DNA of 64,000 bases from Akkermansiaceae bacterium (GTDB lineage: Bacteria; Verrucomicrobiota; Verrucomicrobiia; Verrucomicrobiales; Akkermansiaceae): assembly GCA_025363295.1 (NCBI GenBank), contig JANYEC010000062.1, positions 1 through 64,000 on the forward strand, in the 5' to 3' direction. The notes under the pieces are model-generated. The model was not told where the DNA came from. It did no database searches and saw nothing but the letters and a program-made list of their open reading frames with translations. The translations under genes and the position numbers were made by a program. Positions 1-9,593 of this stretch are shown here, in pieces; position 1 is the first letter of the stretch; each line of letters begins with the position of its first letter.

Positions 1-2
1 AT

Positions 3-2024
3 AAGGCGCTATCCAGTCTCCAAGGAACCGATACACCGGTATTCATAACCCCTAAGATTCGCAGTTTTAAGTTTAAAGGAGGGGAGCGAAAAACTGTTGA
101 TAAGTCTCTTTCAATTCATGACCTCCTGTCGAGAAACACCATTATATGCGGTCCACGAGACGCTGGAAAAACTATACTTTTGAAGACCCTGGCCTCTATG
201 GACAAGCAAGGCGGGGTGACGGGTGCCCGTTATCAAGTCGCTATTTATTTGGCAACCTCCGATATGCCGAGTGATATAGACCGAGATTCTTTTATGTCAT
301 TAGTCGAACGAAAAGCTGGATACTCATCGGATGATCTGTTGCACATTGAACTACTTGTGTGCACGGACGTCCCGGCAAGGAATCCAAGCGAATTCATTAA
401 AATATTGACGAACGTTTGTGACGAATTTGGATGGTCCTATTGTGCCGCAGTAGGAAATGTCATAGCAGACGCATTTGCACAGGATGAGAAATTTGAAAAT
501 ACTTTATTCGTTGAAGTACGCCCTTGGGGGCCAAGTCGTATCCGCGAATTCGCAAATAAGTTGTTCTCTGGAACTGAAGTCGATCCAGAATCTGCTTATA
601 AATTTGTTAGCGAATGCATACGGACAGTCGATCTTCCGGCAACGCCTACTGTTATTAGTCTTTACATGAGTATATTTCCAAAAGCCGGAGCCGGTTTCTC
701 CAGCTTGTCATTTTTAAGGCTTTTGGAAAAGATTGAGCAGGTCAGATTGGGCATAAATGAGCCGAGTAGTGTCGAGTCTCTATACAATCGCAGAAAAGTT
801 CTCGAAATTATGGCCATCAAATGCCTGGCTACTGAAGATATCAGCATTAAACAAGAGGAGCTTACGACTATTATCTCAGATTTCTTTGGTCCAAAGCGAC
901 TTGCTGTTGATCCAAAGGTGTTTGCTCAAAATCTCATGAATGCGGGTATTCTAAGGGCGGAGGAAGACGAAATTGGTTTCGCACATTTTGCCTTCTTCGA
1001 TTATTATTTGGCGCTCGCTTTTAAAGAAGGACTAGCAGACCCGTTATCGTATACAAATACAGTAGAACAGTGTGGTAGAGTTGCTCATTCCCTGTCCCTT
1101 TTTGCCGGGCTTGATCGGGAAAATCTGACACTTGCAGAAAAGCTTATGAATGCGGTGGAGGCTCGGTTTGTTGCCAGCGGAGAATTGAGGTTGAAAGATC
1201 TCGATTCGCATATTTCAGACCTATTAATGCCCGAATCGAGAAAGCCGGAAGAGGCAGATAAAGTGGCGACGGAGAATCTTGAATGTAGAGTCGATTATGA
1301 AGCCGAGGATGAAGAATATGACAAACAGAAACGTAGTATTTCCACCAATCGAAAGAAGATGATGGAAAAAGGGCGTGATAATTCGGCCGATGAGCTAACA
1401 ATGCAAATAACTGGATTGCATTCATTTTACAGCATTTTCAAGAATCTCGAAAATATTGATGGAGATTGGAAAGAGCTATACTTGGATCGCATTCTTGACT
1501 TTCATATCACCACAAATTTCACGCTAATTGATTTTTATTTTCAGTTTTCGAAAGATGAGAAATTCAGAACATTTGCGGCATATATTCTCACATGGACCGG
1601 CCACGGATTCATGTCATCTTCGTTGGGAAATCCGTCACTTTGTCAAACCATCTGTGATGTGATCAGCAACACGAATAGCGACTTTAAGCGGTTTTTGCTT
1701 TTGTTACTTTTAAGTGATTTACGCGATTCACGAGCGATTACTATGATCGAAGATTTCATCATGGCAACTGATTCTCGCGCAGCTACCGAAATTCTCTTTT
1801 TGCACACAAAAAACCGCCTAATTGATTACGAAGGACGAGAGATACCAGTATCTTTGGTCGCAACATTCAAAAAAATATTTATTCGCCGCCAGACAAAATT
1901 CGGCGGTGCGAACAGTCGGGTAAATGCCCTAAACGAATTTGACAAAACAATGAGGACAGTGAACATCGAGCATTGGAAATCTTACAGCTCCAAAAGTTTT
2001 GATTCAAAAAGCTTCGCCTCTTGA
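3..2024 (+). CDS. STAND-type (NACHT/AAA-like) NTPase, 5' truncated by window edge
   Basis: The frame is open from position 3 with no stop, so the gene begins left of the window; a TTG at 180 is not its start. About 673 residues are visible. A P-loop GPRDAGKT lies at nt 150-173, before that TTG. Further on, a stretch reading IGFAHFAFFDYYLALAF near nt 970-1020 resembles the helical segment after the NTPase core in STAND proteins. The C-terminal half is helical and unrecognised, with a charged linker near nt 1240-1380. The gene is AT-rich compared with everything to its right, which suggests recent transfer. STAND NTPases often act in anti-phage defence or signalling, but the effector domain would be N-terminal and is not in the window. 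Its role is therefore an inference from fold and from the neighbouring hsdR remnant. Confidence 0.65.
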   Translation, partial: KALSSLQGTDTPVFITPKIRSFKFKGGERKTVDKSLSIHDLLSRNTIICGPRDAGKTILLKTLASMDKQGGVTGARYQVAIYLATSDMPSDIDRDSFMSLVERKAGYSSDDLLHIELLVCTDVPARNPSEFIKILTNVCDEFGWSYCAAVGNVIADAFAQDEKFENTLFVEVRPWGPSRIREFANKLFSGTEVDPESAYKFVSECIRTVDLPATPTVISLYMSIFPKAGAGFSSLSFLRLLEKIEQVRLGINEPSSVESLYNRRKVLEIMAIKCLATEDISIKQEELTTIISDFFGPKRLAVDPKVFAQNLMNAGILRAEEDEIGFAHFAFFDYYLALAFKEGLADPLSYTNTVEQCGRVAHSLSLFAGLDRENLTLAEKLMNAVEARFVASGELRLKDLDSHISDLLMPESRKPEEADKVATENLECRVDYEAEDEEYDKQKRSISTNRKKMMEKGRDNSADELTMQITGLHSFYSIFKNLENIDGDWKELYLDRILDFHITTNFTLIDFYFQFSKDEKFRTFAAYILTWTGHGFMSSSLGNPSLCQTICDVISNTNSDFKRFLLLLLLSDLRDSRAITMIEDFIMATDSRAATEILFLHTKNRLIDYEGREIPVSLVATFKKIFIRRQTKFGGANSRVNALNEFDKTMRTVNIEHWKSYSSKSFDSKSFAS

Positions 2025-3646
2025 GATTCGCTGGTGGCCCGCGTGAAAGCAAAGGGCAAGTGGGCAAAGCTGGTGGGCGCGAAGGAACGGGTGGAGGAGA
2101 TCGTCGCGGATCTGGTGGAACACTACGAGACGAGGACGAGCGTGCTGGAAGGCAAGGCGATGGTCGTGGCGATGAGCCGGGACATTTGCGTGAGCCTCTT
2201 CGATGAGATCATCAAGCTGCGCCCGGAGTGGGCGGGCACGAAGTTGACGAAGGACGGCAAGGACATCGGCTGGAATCACGAGGACGGGGCGATCCGGATC
2301 GTGATGACGGGCACGGCGTCGGACCGGCCGGGATTGCAGGATCATGTGTATAGCAAGGGCCAGAAGAAGCGGCTGGCGAAGCGATTCAAGGATGCGAAGG
2401 ACCCGCTGAAGCTGGTGATCGTGCGGGACATGTGGTTGACAGGATTCGACGCGCCGTGCTGTCACACGATGTATGTGGACAAGCCGATGGCGGGCCACAA
2501 CCTGATGCAGGCGATCGCGCGGGTGAACCGGGTGTTCGCCGGCAAGGAAGGCGGGTTGGTGGTGGACTACATCGGGATCGCCGCGGAGCTGAAGAACGCG
2601 CTGAAGACTTACACGGATGCGAAGGGCAAGGGCTCGCCGACCTTAAAGGCGGAGAAGGCGCTGGAGGTTCTGTTGGAAAAGCTGGACGTGCTGCGCGGGC
2701 TTTTCCATGGCTTCGACTACAGCAAATTCGAAGGGACACCGACGGAGGTGCTGGCGCTTCTGCCTGCGGCGGCGAACCACATCCTCGGCCTGGGCGACAA
2801 GAACGAGATCAACGGCAATTTCAATGGTCTGCGGCGAGACGCCACAGCCACGCGGCGGCGAATGTGGCGTATTCACTGTGCTCGACGCTGGACGGCGCGA
2901 AGGAGCTGAAGAAGGAGTTGGCGTTTCTGTCGGCGATCAGCGCGGTGTTGCGGAAGTTCGATGGCGTGGACAAGAAGCGCAGCGCGGAGCAGAAGCACAG
3001 CGCGCTGAAGCAGATCCTCGACAACGCGGTGAAGGCGGAGGATGTGCAGGACATTTTCAAAATGGCCGGACTGGAGCGGCCGAACATCGGTCTGCTATCC
3101 GATGCGTTCCTGGAAGACGTGCGGCGGATGGAGAAGAAGAACCTGGCGGTGGAGTTGCTGGAACGGTTGTTGCAAGGGAAGATCAAGGCGCAGACGCGGA
3201 CGAATTTGGTTCAGGAAAAGAAATACAGCGACCGGCTGATCGAGGCGCTGCGGAAGTATCACAACCGGATGATCGAAAGCTCGCAGGTGATCGAGGAGAT
3301 GATCCAGATGGCCAAGGACATGCAGGAGGCGATGAAGCGCCACGAGGAGCTGGGCCTGAATCCGGACGAGGAGGCGTTCTACGATGCGTTGGCGGATCGG
3401 CCGGAGGTGCTGCTTTCCATGGGCGATGCGACGTTGAAGAAGCTGGCGAGCGAGCTGACAGAAAAGCTGCGGAACAGCACGACGGTGGATTGGCAGTTCG
3501 GGGAGAGTGTGCGGGCGAGGATGAGGATTTTGATCCGGCAGCTATTGAGGAAATACAAGTATCCGCCGGAGGGCCAGGAGGCAGCGATTGCTTTGGTCTT
3601 GGCCCAGGCCCATGCTCTGGCGGATGATTGGTCCGCGCGGGTTTGA
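2025..3646 (+). pseudogene. hsdR: Type I restriction endonuclease subunit R, 5'-truncated and frameshifted remnant
   Basis: This is the C-terminal part of an HsdR translocase: the second helicase domain and the C-terminal helical domain. Visible motifs include [27 protein letters not shown] near nt 2439-2456 and QAIARVNR near nt 2508-2531. The N-terminal nuclease and Walker A half is absent. The frame used from 2025 runs into junk at about nt 2830-2860, and the typical HsdR tail resumes in another frame (AAANVAYSL onward, to TGA at 3646), so at least one frameshift is present. The fragment begins right after the stop of the STAND gene and in the same frame. It differs clearly from the intact hsdR at 49354-52221, so it is a separate system, almost certainly dead. 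Confidence 0.85.
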
Positions 3647-3734
3647 TGAATGAATGAATGAAAGCCGGAATAAATTTTGCCTACGGCCAGCCGGTGAGGG
3701 CTTCGCCATTTGACTAAGCCTGCTAACGCAGGCA

Positions 3735-3880
3735 CTGAATTGGCAATTCCGCGACAGCGTGCGGGCGAGGATGCGGATTCTGATCCGGCAGCTTTTGAGG
3801 AAATACAAGTATCCGCCGGAAGGGTTTGAAGACGCGATCACGTTGGTGCGGAAGCAGCTGGAGGAACTGGCGGGTTCTTC
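3735..3880 (+). pseudogene. Second hsdR C-terminal tail fragment
   Basis: The DNA at about 3739-3822 repeats that at about 3489-3572 with a few substitutions, in direct orientation about 250 bp apart. It encodes the same RARMRILIRQLLRKYKYPPEG segment, followed by a different end (FEDAITLVRKQLEEL). It is an orphan 3' end of another hsdR-like allele, with no start and no upstream body. The roughly 90 bp between the two tails hold no gene. This points to past recombination between related hsdR alleles. Confidence 0.7.
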
Positions 3881-4005
3881 GATATTTCCTCAAATTTCAA
3901 AGCTCAACAATCGGCTGTCATCTATCAACCCCAAGACGGCGTGTCGGGGATTGACTCGTTCCAATATCCGTCGGAATACTCCCGCGCCTCATCGCTTACA
4001 CTACC

Positions 4006-4932
4006 ATGGAAAACGTCATCATCATCGGCACCGGCTGCGCGGGATACACCGCCGCTATTTACACCGCCCGCGCGAATCTAACACCGCTCTTGTTGTCAGG
4101 CACCCAGCCCGGTGGACAGCTCACGACAACGACCGAAGTGGAGAATTTCCCCGGCTACCCGGAAGGCATCATGGGGCCTGACCTAATGATAAAAATGCAG
4201 GCGCAGGCAGAGAAATTCGGCGCACGCATCGCTTGGGCCAGCGTGGAATCCATCGAACGCCGCGAGGATGGCACATTTCTCCTCAACGCCGGATCGGAAA
4301 CTTTTGAGGCAAAAACCGTCATCATCGCCACCGGTGCTGCCCCGCGCCACCTTGGGATTGATAAGGAAAAGGAACTCATCGGCCATGGCCTAACATCGTG
4401 CGCGACTTGCGATGGGGCGTTTTACCGCGATGTGCCGGTTTGTGTGATCGGCGGCGGTGATAGTGCGTGTGAGGAGGCCGGTTTTCTCACCCGTTTCGCC
4501 AGCAAAGTTTACCTCATCCACCGTCGGGAAGCATTGCGCGCATCGAAGATTATGGCCGACCGCGCCCTTGCGAACCCGAAGATCGAGCCGATTTGGAACT
4601 CGACCGTGAGTGAATATCTCACCGACGAAAAAGGCGAAATGCGCGCCGTGATGCTTGAAAATCTCATCACCGGAGAGAAAAAGGAGCTCGATGTCGCCTG
4701 CGTTTTCGTCGCCATCGGCCATGTGCCGAACAGCGGTTTCCTAGGTGATCTCGTGGACATGGACGAAAACGGCTACATCCTTCAAAACCCTGGCCGCACC
4801 TCGACTAAGACTCCCGGCCTTTTCGCTGCGGGCGATGTGGCGGACCACTACTACCGCCAAGCGATCACTGCTGCCGGGCAAGGTTGCGCCGCTGCCCTCG
4901 AAGCCGAGCGCTATTTGACGGACCTTGATTAA
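4006..4932 (+). CDS. trxB: Thioredoxin-disulfide reductase
   Basis: A cytoplasmic flavoenzyme that passes electrons from NADPH to thioredoxin. At 308 residues it has the normal length of low-molecular-weight TrxB. The FAD-binding [10 protein letters not shown] is near residue 8, the redox-active CATC is at 132-135, the NADPH-binding [10 protein letters not shown] is near 149, and the C-terminal FAD motif GLFAAGDV is near 270. The ATG at 4006 is directly followed by the Rossmann strand ([10 protein letters not shown]), so the start is secure. It stands alone, between the hsdR debris and a 270-bp spacer in which no gene was seen. Confidence 0.96.
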   Translation: MENVIIIGTGCAGYTAAIYTARANLTPLLLSGTQPGGQLTTTTEVENFPGYPEGIMGPDLMIKMQAQAEKFGARIAWASVESIERREDGTFLLNAGSETFEAKTVIIATGAAPRHLGIDKEKELIGHGLTSCATCDGAFYRDVPVCVIGGGDSACEEAGFLTRFASKVYLIHRREALRASKIMADRALANPKIEPIWNSTVSEYLTDEKGEMRAVMLENLITGEKKELDVACVFVAIGHVPNSGFLGDLVDMDENGYILQNPGRTSTKTPGLFAAGDVADHYYRQAITAAGQGCAAALEAERYLTDLD

Positions 4933-5205
4933 GTCTCTCTGAAGCAGTGTTGCTGCTCATTCCGATCCTAAGTCGGGATCATGAAAACCGTGTCGTCCGA
5001 AGTCGCGCGACAATCCTAAATGGCGTGTGATTGCCGTGGACGAGTGCCGTTGACGAGCTTTGGCACGCCCTGGCGAAAGCCATCTATCTCGAAGCAAACA
5101 CCAGCGGTTTTCTTAAACCTTTCTAATTTAATCAAATTTAACCTGACAATGAAGATAAATTAACTATTAAGAACATCGTCTTTTGAGTAACCCACCCCGA
5201 ACGCC

Positions 5206-6378
5206 ATGAAAATCCGAGACTTCTCATCCCTATTCATCGGTTTGTTGCCATCCAGTGTTATGGCAGCAGGCTACTATTTGCCGAACCAAGATGCCTTCGC
5301 GACAGCCCGAGGAAACGCATTTGTCGCAACTGCCGACAGTGCCGCTGCGGTTTTTTACAATGCAGCCGGGATGACCCAACTCGAAAAACCGGAGGCGCAG
5401 GTCGGCGTCTATGCGATCGTTCTTGGAAACGAAGCGAACGTCGCCGGACAATCGAGTGATGCCAAGACCGAGCTACAGGCGGCTCCTTCGCTTTTTTACG
5501 TGCAACCGTATAACGACAAACTTTCGTTCGGATTTGGTCTAAACAGTCCGTTTGGACTGGGAACGGATTGGGGGCGCGATACGAATTTCAGCACCGTGGT
5601 CACCGAAGCCCGGCTGATGTATATTAGCGGCACGGCAGCAGTGGCTTACAAGGTCACTAACGAGCTTTCAGTCGGTGCTTCACTATCCGTGAATTACGCG
5701 GATCTAACATTGGAGCAAGGGCTTGGAACGCCGGGCAGTTACCTGCGATTTTCTGGTGATGACATTGGCTACTCCGGGGCCTTAAGCGTCAGATGGCAGC
5801 CATGCGAACAACATGCATTCGGACTCGTTTATTCCAGCGAGTCCACGTTCAACCTCCAGGGGAGAACGACAACTAACAATGCGTTTCTGAAAGATGATAA
5901 ATCCGCAGAGTTAGACTTTATGGCTCCAGCCCGAATTGCGGGTGGTTATTCCTATCGCCCTGCTCCGGGTTGGAACCTGGAGGCGAATGTGGAGTGGCTG
6001 AATTGGGACAATCTCAACACGCTGACTCTGGACAATTCAACTGTCGGCTCGACTCCCGTGAAATTCGATTGGAAATCTTCCTTTATCTACGAACTAGGTG
6101 GATCCTACACCACGCCGAGCGGCTATATCTTCGCCGCCGGGTATGATTTTAATGCGAGCTCGCAACCGGACACCAATTTCACTCCGGGTGTTTCTGATGC
6201 GAATCGGCATTGGTTCAATCTTGGATTCGGACGTAAAATGGACTGGGCGTCTTGGATGCTTGCTTATCAATTTGGCTACTCTAACCGGACCGTCGATGGG
6301 GCAACAAATCCTTTGGCTAACGGAAAATACGAAGCACGTCACAATGCGCTTGTCCTTTCCTGGCAACAAAAGTTCTGA
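5206..6378 (+). CDS. FadL/OmpP1/TodX-family outer membrane transport protein
   Basis: A predicted outer-membrane beta-barrel for hydrophobic substrates. The 390-residue protein begins with a signal peptide ending near VMAAG. The mature start (AGYYLPNQDAFATARGNAF, then FYNAAGMTQL) is the typical FadL-family N-terminal hatch segment. Alternating beta-strands run to a C-terminal phenylalanine (WQQKF), as expected for a barrel handled by the BAM machinery. The stop overlaps the start of the next gene, so it heads a three-gene operon with two short-chain dehydrogenases. The context suggests uptake and oxidation or reduction of a lipid or other hydrophobic compound. The exact substrate cannot be read from the sequence. 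Confidence 0.88.
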   Translation: MKIRDFSSLFIGLLPSSVMAAGYYLPNQDAFATARGNAFVATADSAAAVFYNAAGMTQLEKPEAQVGVYAIVLGNEANVAGQSSDAKTELQAAPSLFYVQPYNDKLSFGFGLNSPFGLGTDWGRDTNFSTVVTEARLMYISGTAAVAYKVTNELSVGASLSVNYADLTLEQGLGTPGSYLRFSGDDIGYSGALSVRWQPCEQHAFGLVYSSESTFNLQGRTTTNNAFLKDDKSAELDFMAPARIAGGYSYRPAPGWNLEANVEWLNWDNLNTLTLDNSTVGSTPVKFDWKSSFIYELGGSYTTPSGYIFAAGYDFNASSQPDTNFTPGVSDANRHWFNLGFGRKMDWASWMLAYQFGYSNRTVDGATNPLANGKYEARHNALVLSWQQKF

Positions 6379-7199
6379 TGCAAGGATCGGGCTCCCAAAC
6401 AATCGTCGTGACCGGTGCCAGTTCTGGAATCGGCCGTGAAATTGCGATTCAGCTCGCGGCACCGCAGCGCGTGATTTGGCTGATCGGTCGTGATCCGCAT
6501 CGCTTGGATGAAGTTGCCAGTCAGGTCCGTGCAAAAGGTGCGATTGCGGAGATCGCAAAAATCGACCTAGCCGATCTCGATGCTGCCGATCATTTTTTAA
6601 ACGCGACTTTTCCAAGCGGAAAGCAGGTGGACACCGTGTATCTAGCGGCTGCTGTTACTCTATTTGGAGAGGTTCAAGACATGCTCCCGGAAGATTGGGA
6701 TAAAATCTATCGAACCGATCTCCTCAGTCCGGTGCAATGGGGGCGTCACTTTTATGCGAATATGGTGGAGCAAAAAGCCGGCAAAATCATCTTTGTTTCC
6801 TCGCTCGCAGGTTATGCCGGTTATCCTACGGCGACTGCCTACGCAACCATGAAGGCCGGATTGTTAGGTCTTTATCGCAGTCTTTGTCATGAAGGAAAGT
6901 CTCATGGGATTTCAATTTTCCTCGCGTCTCCCGGCTATGTTGATACCGACATTTATAAGTCTGCGATGTTTCGGAAGACGACTTACGAGAAGACTATGAA
7001 TTCCATCAAAGGGTTAGGCTTTCGCATCCTCTCTGCAGAGGAAACGGCGAGAGCTATTCTGCACGCGGTGAATTGCGATAAGCGTGAGTTTGCACTTCCG
7101 GCCTATGCATCGGTGATGAAATGGGTCGCCACGCGGATGCCGCTCGTGATTGATATCGTTCACGCAAAAATGGTCAAAAATTTCCGGCAGTCACCATGA
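6378..7199 (+). CDS. Short-chain dehydrogenase/reductase (first of pair)
   Basis: Classical SDR, 273 residues. The NAD(P)-binding TGASSGIG is at residues 12-19, the catalytic serine is at 141/142 (FVSSLAG), and Tyr155 and Lys159 form YATMK. The usual NNAG is replaced by a divergent LAAA. The start codon overlaps the porin stop (TGATG), and the gene overlaps the next SDR by four bases, which implies translational coupling. A hydrophobic C-terminal stretch resembles the membrane-associated SDRs that act on lipids. The substrate is unknown. Confidence 0.88.
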   Translation: MQGSGSQTIVVTGASSGIGREIAIQLAAPQRVIWLIGRDPHRLDEVASQVRAKGAIAEIAKIDLADLDAADHFLNATFPSGKQVDTVYLAAAVTLFGEVQDMLPEDWDKIYRTDLLSPVQWGRHFYANMVEQKAGKIIFVSSLAGYAGYPTATAYATMKAGLLGLYRSLCHEGKSHGISIFLASPGYVDTDIYKSAMFRKTTYEKTMNSIKGLGFRILSAEETARAILHAVNCDKREFALPAYASVMKWVATRMPLVIDIVHAKMVKNFRQSP

Positions 7200-8023
7200 A
7201 ACCCACCTCCTCAATGATCCGGACTTTTGAAGGTCGGACAGTGGTTCTCACCGGGGCCGCCTCAGGAATCGGCAGAGCGCTTGCAAATATTCTCTCCCGC
7301 TGCGGTGCCACAGTTCATGCATTCGACATCGATGCGAAGGGACTGGCTGATTTGGCGAAAGAGTGCGAAGGCCCTGGCACGATCCATTGCGGCACCGTTG
7401 ACGTTTGCGATATCGCTTCCTATACCTTAGCGGTCAACGAGGTAGTTAGAATTTCAAAGTCAATCGATTATCTCTTCAACAATGCTGGAGTCACCCTCTT
7501 GGGAGAGGCCCAGAATCTGCCTTTTCATCGCTGGAAGTGGTTACTTGATATTAATCTGATAGGGGTCATCAACGGGACCCATCTGATCTATCCGATCATG
7601 ATCGGCCAAGGATCGGGACATATCATCAACACGGCTTCCATCGCCGGCGCCACCGGCTACGCAACGGCCGCTGCCTATACCACTTCCAAGGCGGCGATTC
7701 TTGAATTTTCTCGCTCGCTGAGGGCCGAAGCGAAAGCCTACGGGGTGAAAGTTTCCGTGGCGTGTCCAGGTTATGTGGACAGTGGGATTTTCACTCAAGA
7801 TCGGATTGTAGGCGCGGATCGGGAGGCGATGATCCGCGATCTCCCTGTGAAAATGATGAGCCCTGAGCAAGCTGCGATGGGGTTTCTAGCAGGAGTGGTG
7901 CGGGGAGAGAAAACGATGGTTTTCCCATTGTCCGCGAAAATTCTATGGTATTTGTCACGGTGGGCACCCTCGACGACCGATCAATTTCACAAGCGATTTC
8001 TCCGAGTTTTCCAGCAGAAATAG
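7196..8023 (+). CDS. Short-chain dehydrogenase/reductase (second of pair)
   Basis: A 275-residue SDR related to its upstream neighbour. It has TGAASGIG at 19-26, NNAG at 95-98, the catalytic Ser148, and YTTSK with Tyr161 and Lys165, so all catalytic residues are present. It starts in an ATGA overlap with the previous gene and ends the operon. Two different SDRs behind a FadL-type porin suggest successive redox steps on one hydrophobic substrate. This is an inference from context. Confidence 0.88.
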   Translation: MKPTSSMIRTFEGRTVVLTGAASGIGRALANILSRCGATVHAFDIDAKGLADLAKECEGPGTIHCGTVDVCDIASYTLAVNEVVRISKSIDYLFNNAGVTLLGEAQNLPFHRWKWLLDINLIGVINGTHLIYPIMIGQGSGHIINTASIAGATGYATAAAYTTSKAAILEFSRSLRAEAKAYGVKVSVACPGYVDSGIFTQDRIVGADREAMIRDLPVKMMSPEQAAMGFLAGVVRGEKTMVFPLSAKILWYLSRWAPSTTDQFHKRFLRVFQQK

Positions 8024-8053
8024 TATCACGTTAGATCCAAGGGTGCTTGCCTT

Positions 8054-9214
8054 CTATCGGCTTGCGATGACTTCCACGGTAAAGCCCTTCAAGTAGCCTG
8101 TCTCTGGAATGGAAATTAGGATCGGGTGATCGGCGCGTTGACTGTGATTCATCACGAAGCGGGCGGATTTTTTTGCGTCCACGGAGGCATCTATCAGGTT
8201 GTCCATGAAGAGCTCGCGCGAGGCGTGGTAGGAACAACAGAAGGTGGAAAGCAGACCTCCATTTTCTAATAATTTCAGAGAGCGGAGATGAATTTCCTTA
8301 TAGCCGCGCATCGCGTCCATCAGAGTCGCCTTGTTGCGGGTAAAACTCGGAGGGTCGAGGATGATCATGTCATACTCGGGTTTTGCGTGTTTGAGGAAAT
8401 CGAAGACGTTGTGCTCAAGCACTTCGATTTCGACGTTGTTCAGCGCGGCATTTTTTCTAGCAGCTTCGCATGCGCTGGCTGAAATATCGACGGCGGTGAC
8501 GTGGGCAGCACCGGCCTTGGCGCAAGCGAGGGCGAAGCCTCCTTGGTTGGTGAAGCAATCGAGCACGCGTTTGCCTTTTGCAAGAGCAGCGACTTCGGCG
8601 TGGGCTTGGAGTTGGTCGAGGTAAAGTCCGGTTTTCTGACCATCGAAGAGATCGATTTCGAATAGGATATCGTTGGCGCGGACTTGAAATAGGCCGGGGT
8701 TTTCACCGTGTAGCATCTCGATGCCTGGCTCCATGCCCTCGGCCTTGCGGTAGGGAGAATCGTTGCGGAGGACGATGGAAGCGGGATTTAAAAGGGAAAT
8801 GAGGGCGTCTCGGATGATTTCCTTCCGCTGATCCATGGCGAGGGTGAGCGTCTGGACCGAAAGGTGGTCGCCGTAGCGATCTACAATCAGTCCCGGAAGC
8901 CCATCGGACTCCGACCAGACGAGGCGAGCGAGGGTTTCGTCAATTTGAGATTTTTTCCGGTGCTCGATGGCTTGGCCGATGCGTCGAACGAAGAAATCTA
9001 GATCCAAGTCCTGCTTGCGGCGGGAAAAGCGGCGGGCAACGATCTGCGACTGAGGATTGTAGATGGCGGTGCCAAGCGGCCGATCGCGGAAGTCCTTGAG
9101 GGTAATGACGTCCCCGGGCTGTGGGTCGCCGAAGGTTTTTTTAATCTCGGTGGCATAAATCCACTCGTGACCGTGGAAAATGCGTGCTCGGGGTGCGATA
9201 ATAATGCCTGCCAT
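8054..9214 (-). CDS. rlmI: Class I rRNA cytosine-C5 methyltransferase, RlmI-like
   Basis: A 386-residue SAM-dependent methyltransferase with an N-terminal PUA-like domain (AGIIIAPRARIFHGHEWIY) and a C-terminal Rossmann domain. The SAM-binding motif reads VLDCFTNQGGFALACAKAGA, followed by the acidic VTAVDIS and then DPPSF. These are the marks of the RlmI/RlmK family, whose E. coli member methylates C1962 of 23S rRNA. The start at 9214 places the PUA strand directly after Met. It is convergent with the SDR operon across a 30-bp gap. The family is clear; the exact target is inferred. Confidence 0.85.
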   Translation of the reverse strand: MAGIIIAPRARIFHGHEWIYATEIKKTFGDPQPGDVITLKDFRDRPLGTAIYNPQSQIVARRFSRRKQDLDLDFFVRRIGQAIEHRKKSQIDETLARLVWSESDGLPGLIVDRYGDHLSVQTLTLAMDQRKEIIRDALISLLNPASIVLRNDSPYRKAEGMEPGIEMLHGENPGLFQVRANDILFEIDLFDGQKTGLYLDQLQAHAEVAALAKGKRVLDCFTNQGGFALACAKAGAAHVTAVDISASACEAARKNAALNNVEIEVLEHNVFDFLKHAKPEYDMIILDPPSFTRNKATLMDAMRGYKEIHLRSLKLLENGGLLSTFCCSYHASRELFMDNLIDASVDAKKSARFVMNHSQRADHPILISIPETGYLKGFTVEVIASR

Positions 9215-9593
9215 GGGGCGGGAATCTGGGGCGGGTGGAGTAGCTTGTCGAATCCCAAATGGCAGGTGCAGGGCGGTATGATGACGCAGAAATTTTTATT
9301 CTAACTTTAATTTTCCCCTCACTAACGGCGGTGACAAAGTTGAACAAGGAATCATCAGGTTGTTTGATAACTTTTAAAGGTTCACTTGTTGCGCTGAAAT
9401 CACCACCAAATGCGAAACCTTTGATCCTCGCCCAAGATCATTTCGGCTTCCCGTAATGACTCACTGCCAGCCAGTTCACTCGCGTATTGCTCGAATATGC
9501 GTTTTTTGCTTGTCAAGGAAGGGTCTGGAAACACAGTTTCAGTAATCGGCTAGATCAGCTGAAAACCAAATCACAGGAGAACCAAAACATATC
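9215..9593. other. Intergenic region upstream of the autotransporter
   Basis: This 379-bp divergent spacer between the methyltransferase and the autotransporter is AT-rich and must hold both promoters. No convincing gene was seen. An AGGAG ribosome-binding site lies about 17 bases before the ATG at 9594. No promoter could be assigned with confidence. Confidence 0.5.

Noticed and set aside
2432-3627. Long overlapping open frames in the hsdR remnant
   Set aside because: They are Ala/Gly/Arg-rich shadow frames of GC-rich coding DNA; only the frame continuing HsdR homology from about 2855 is real.
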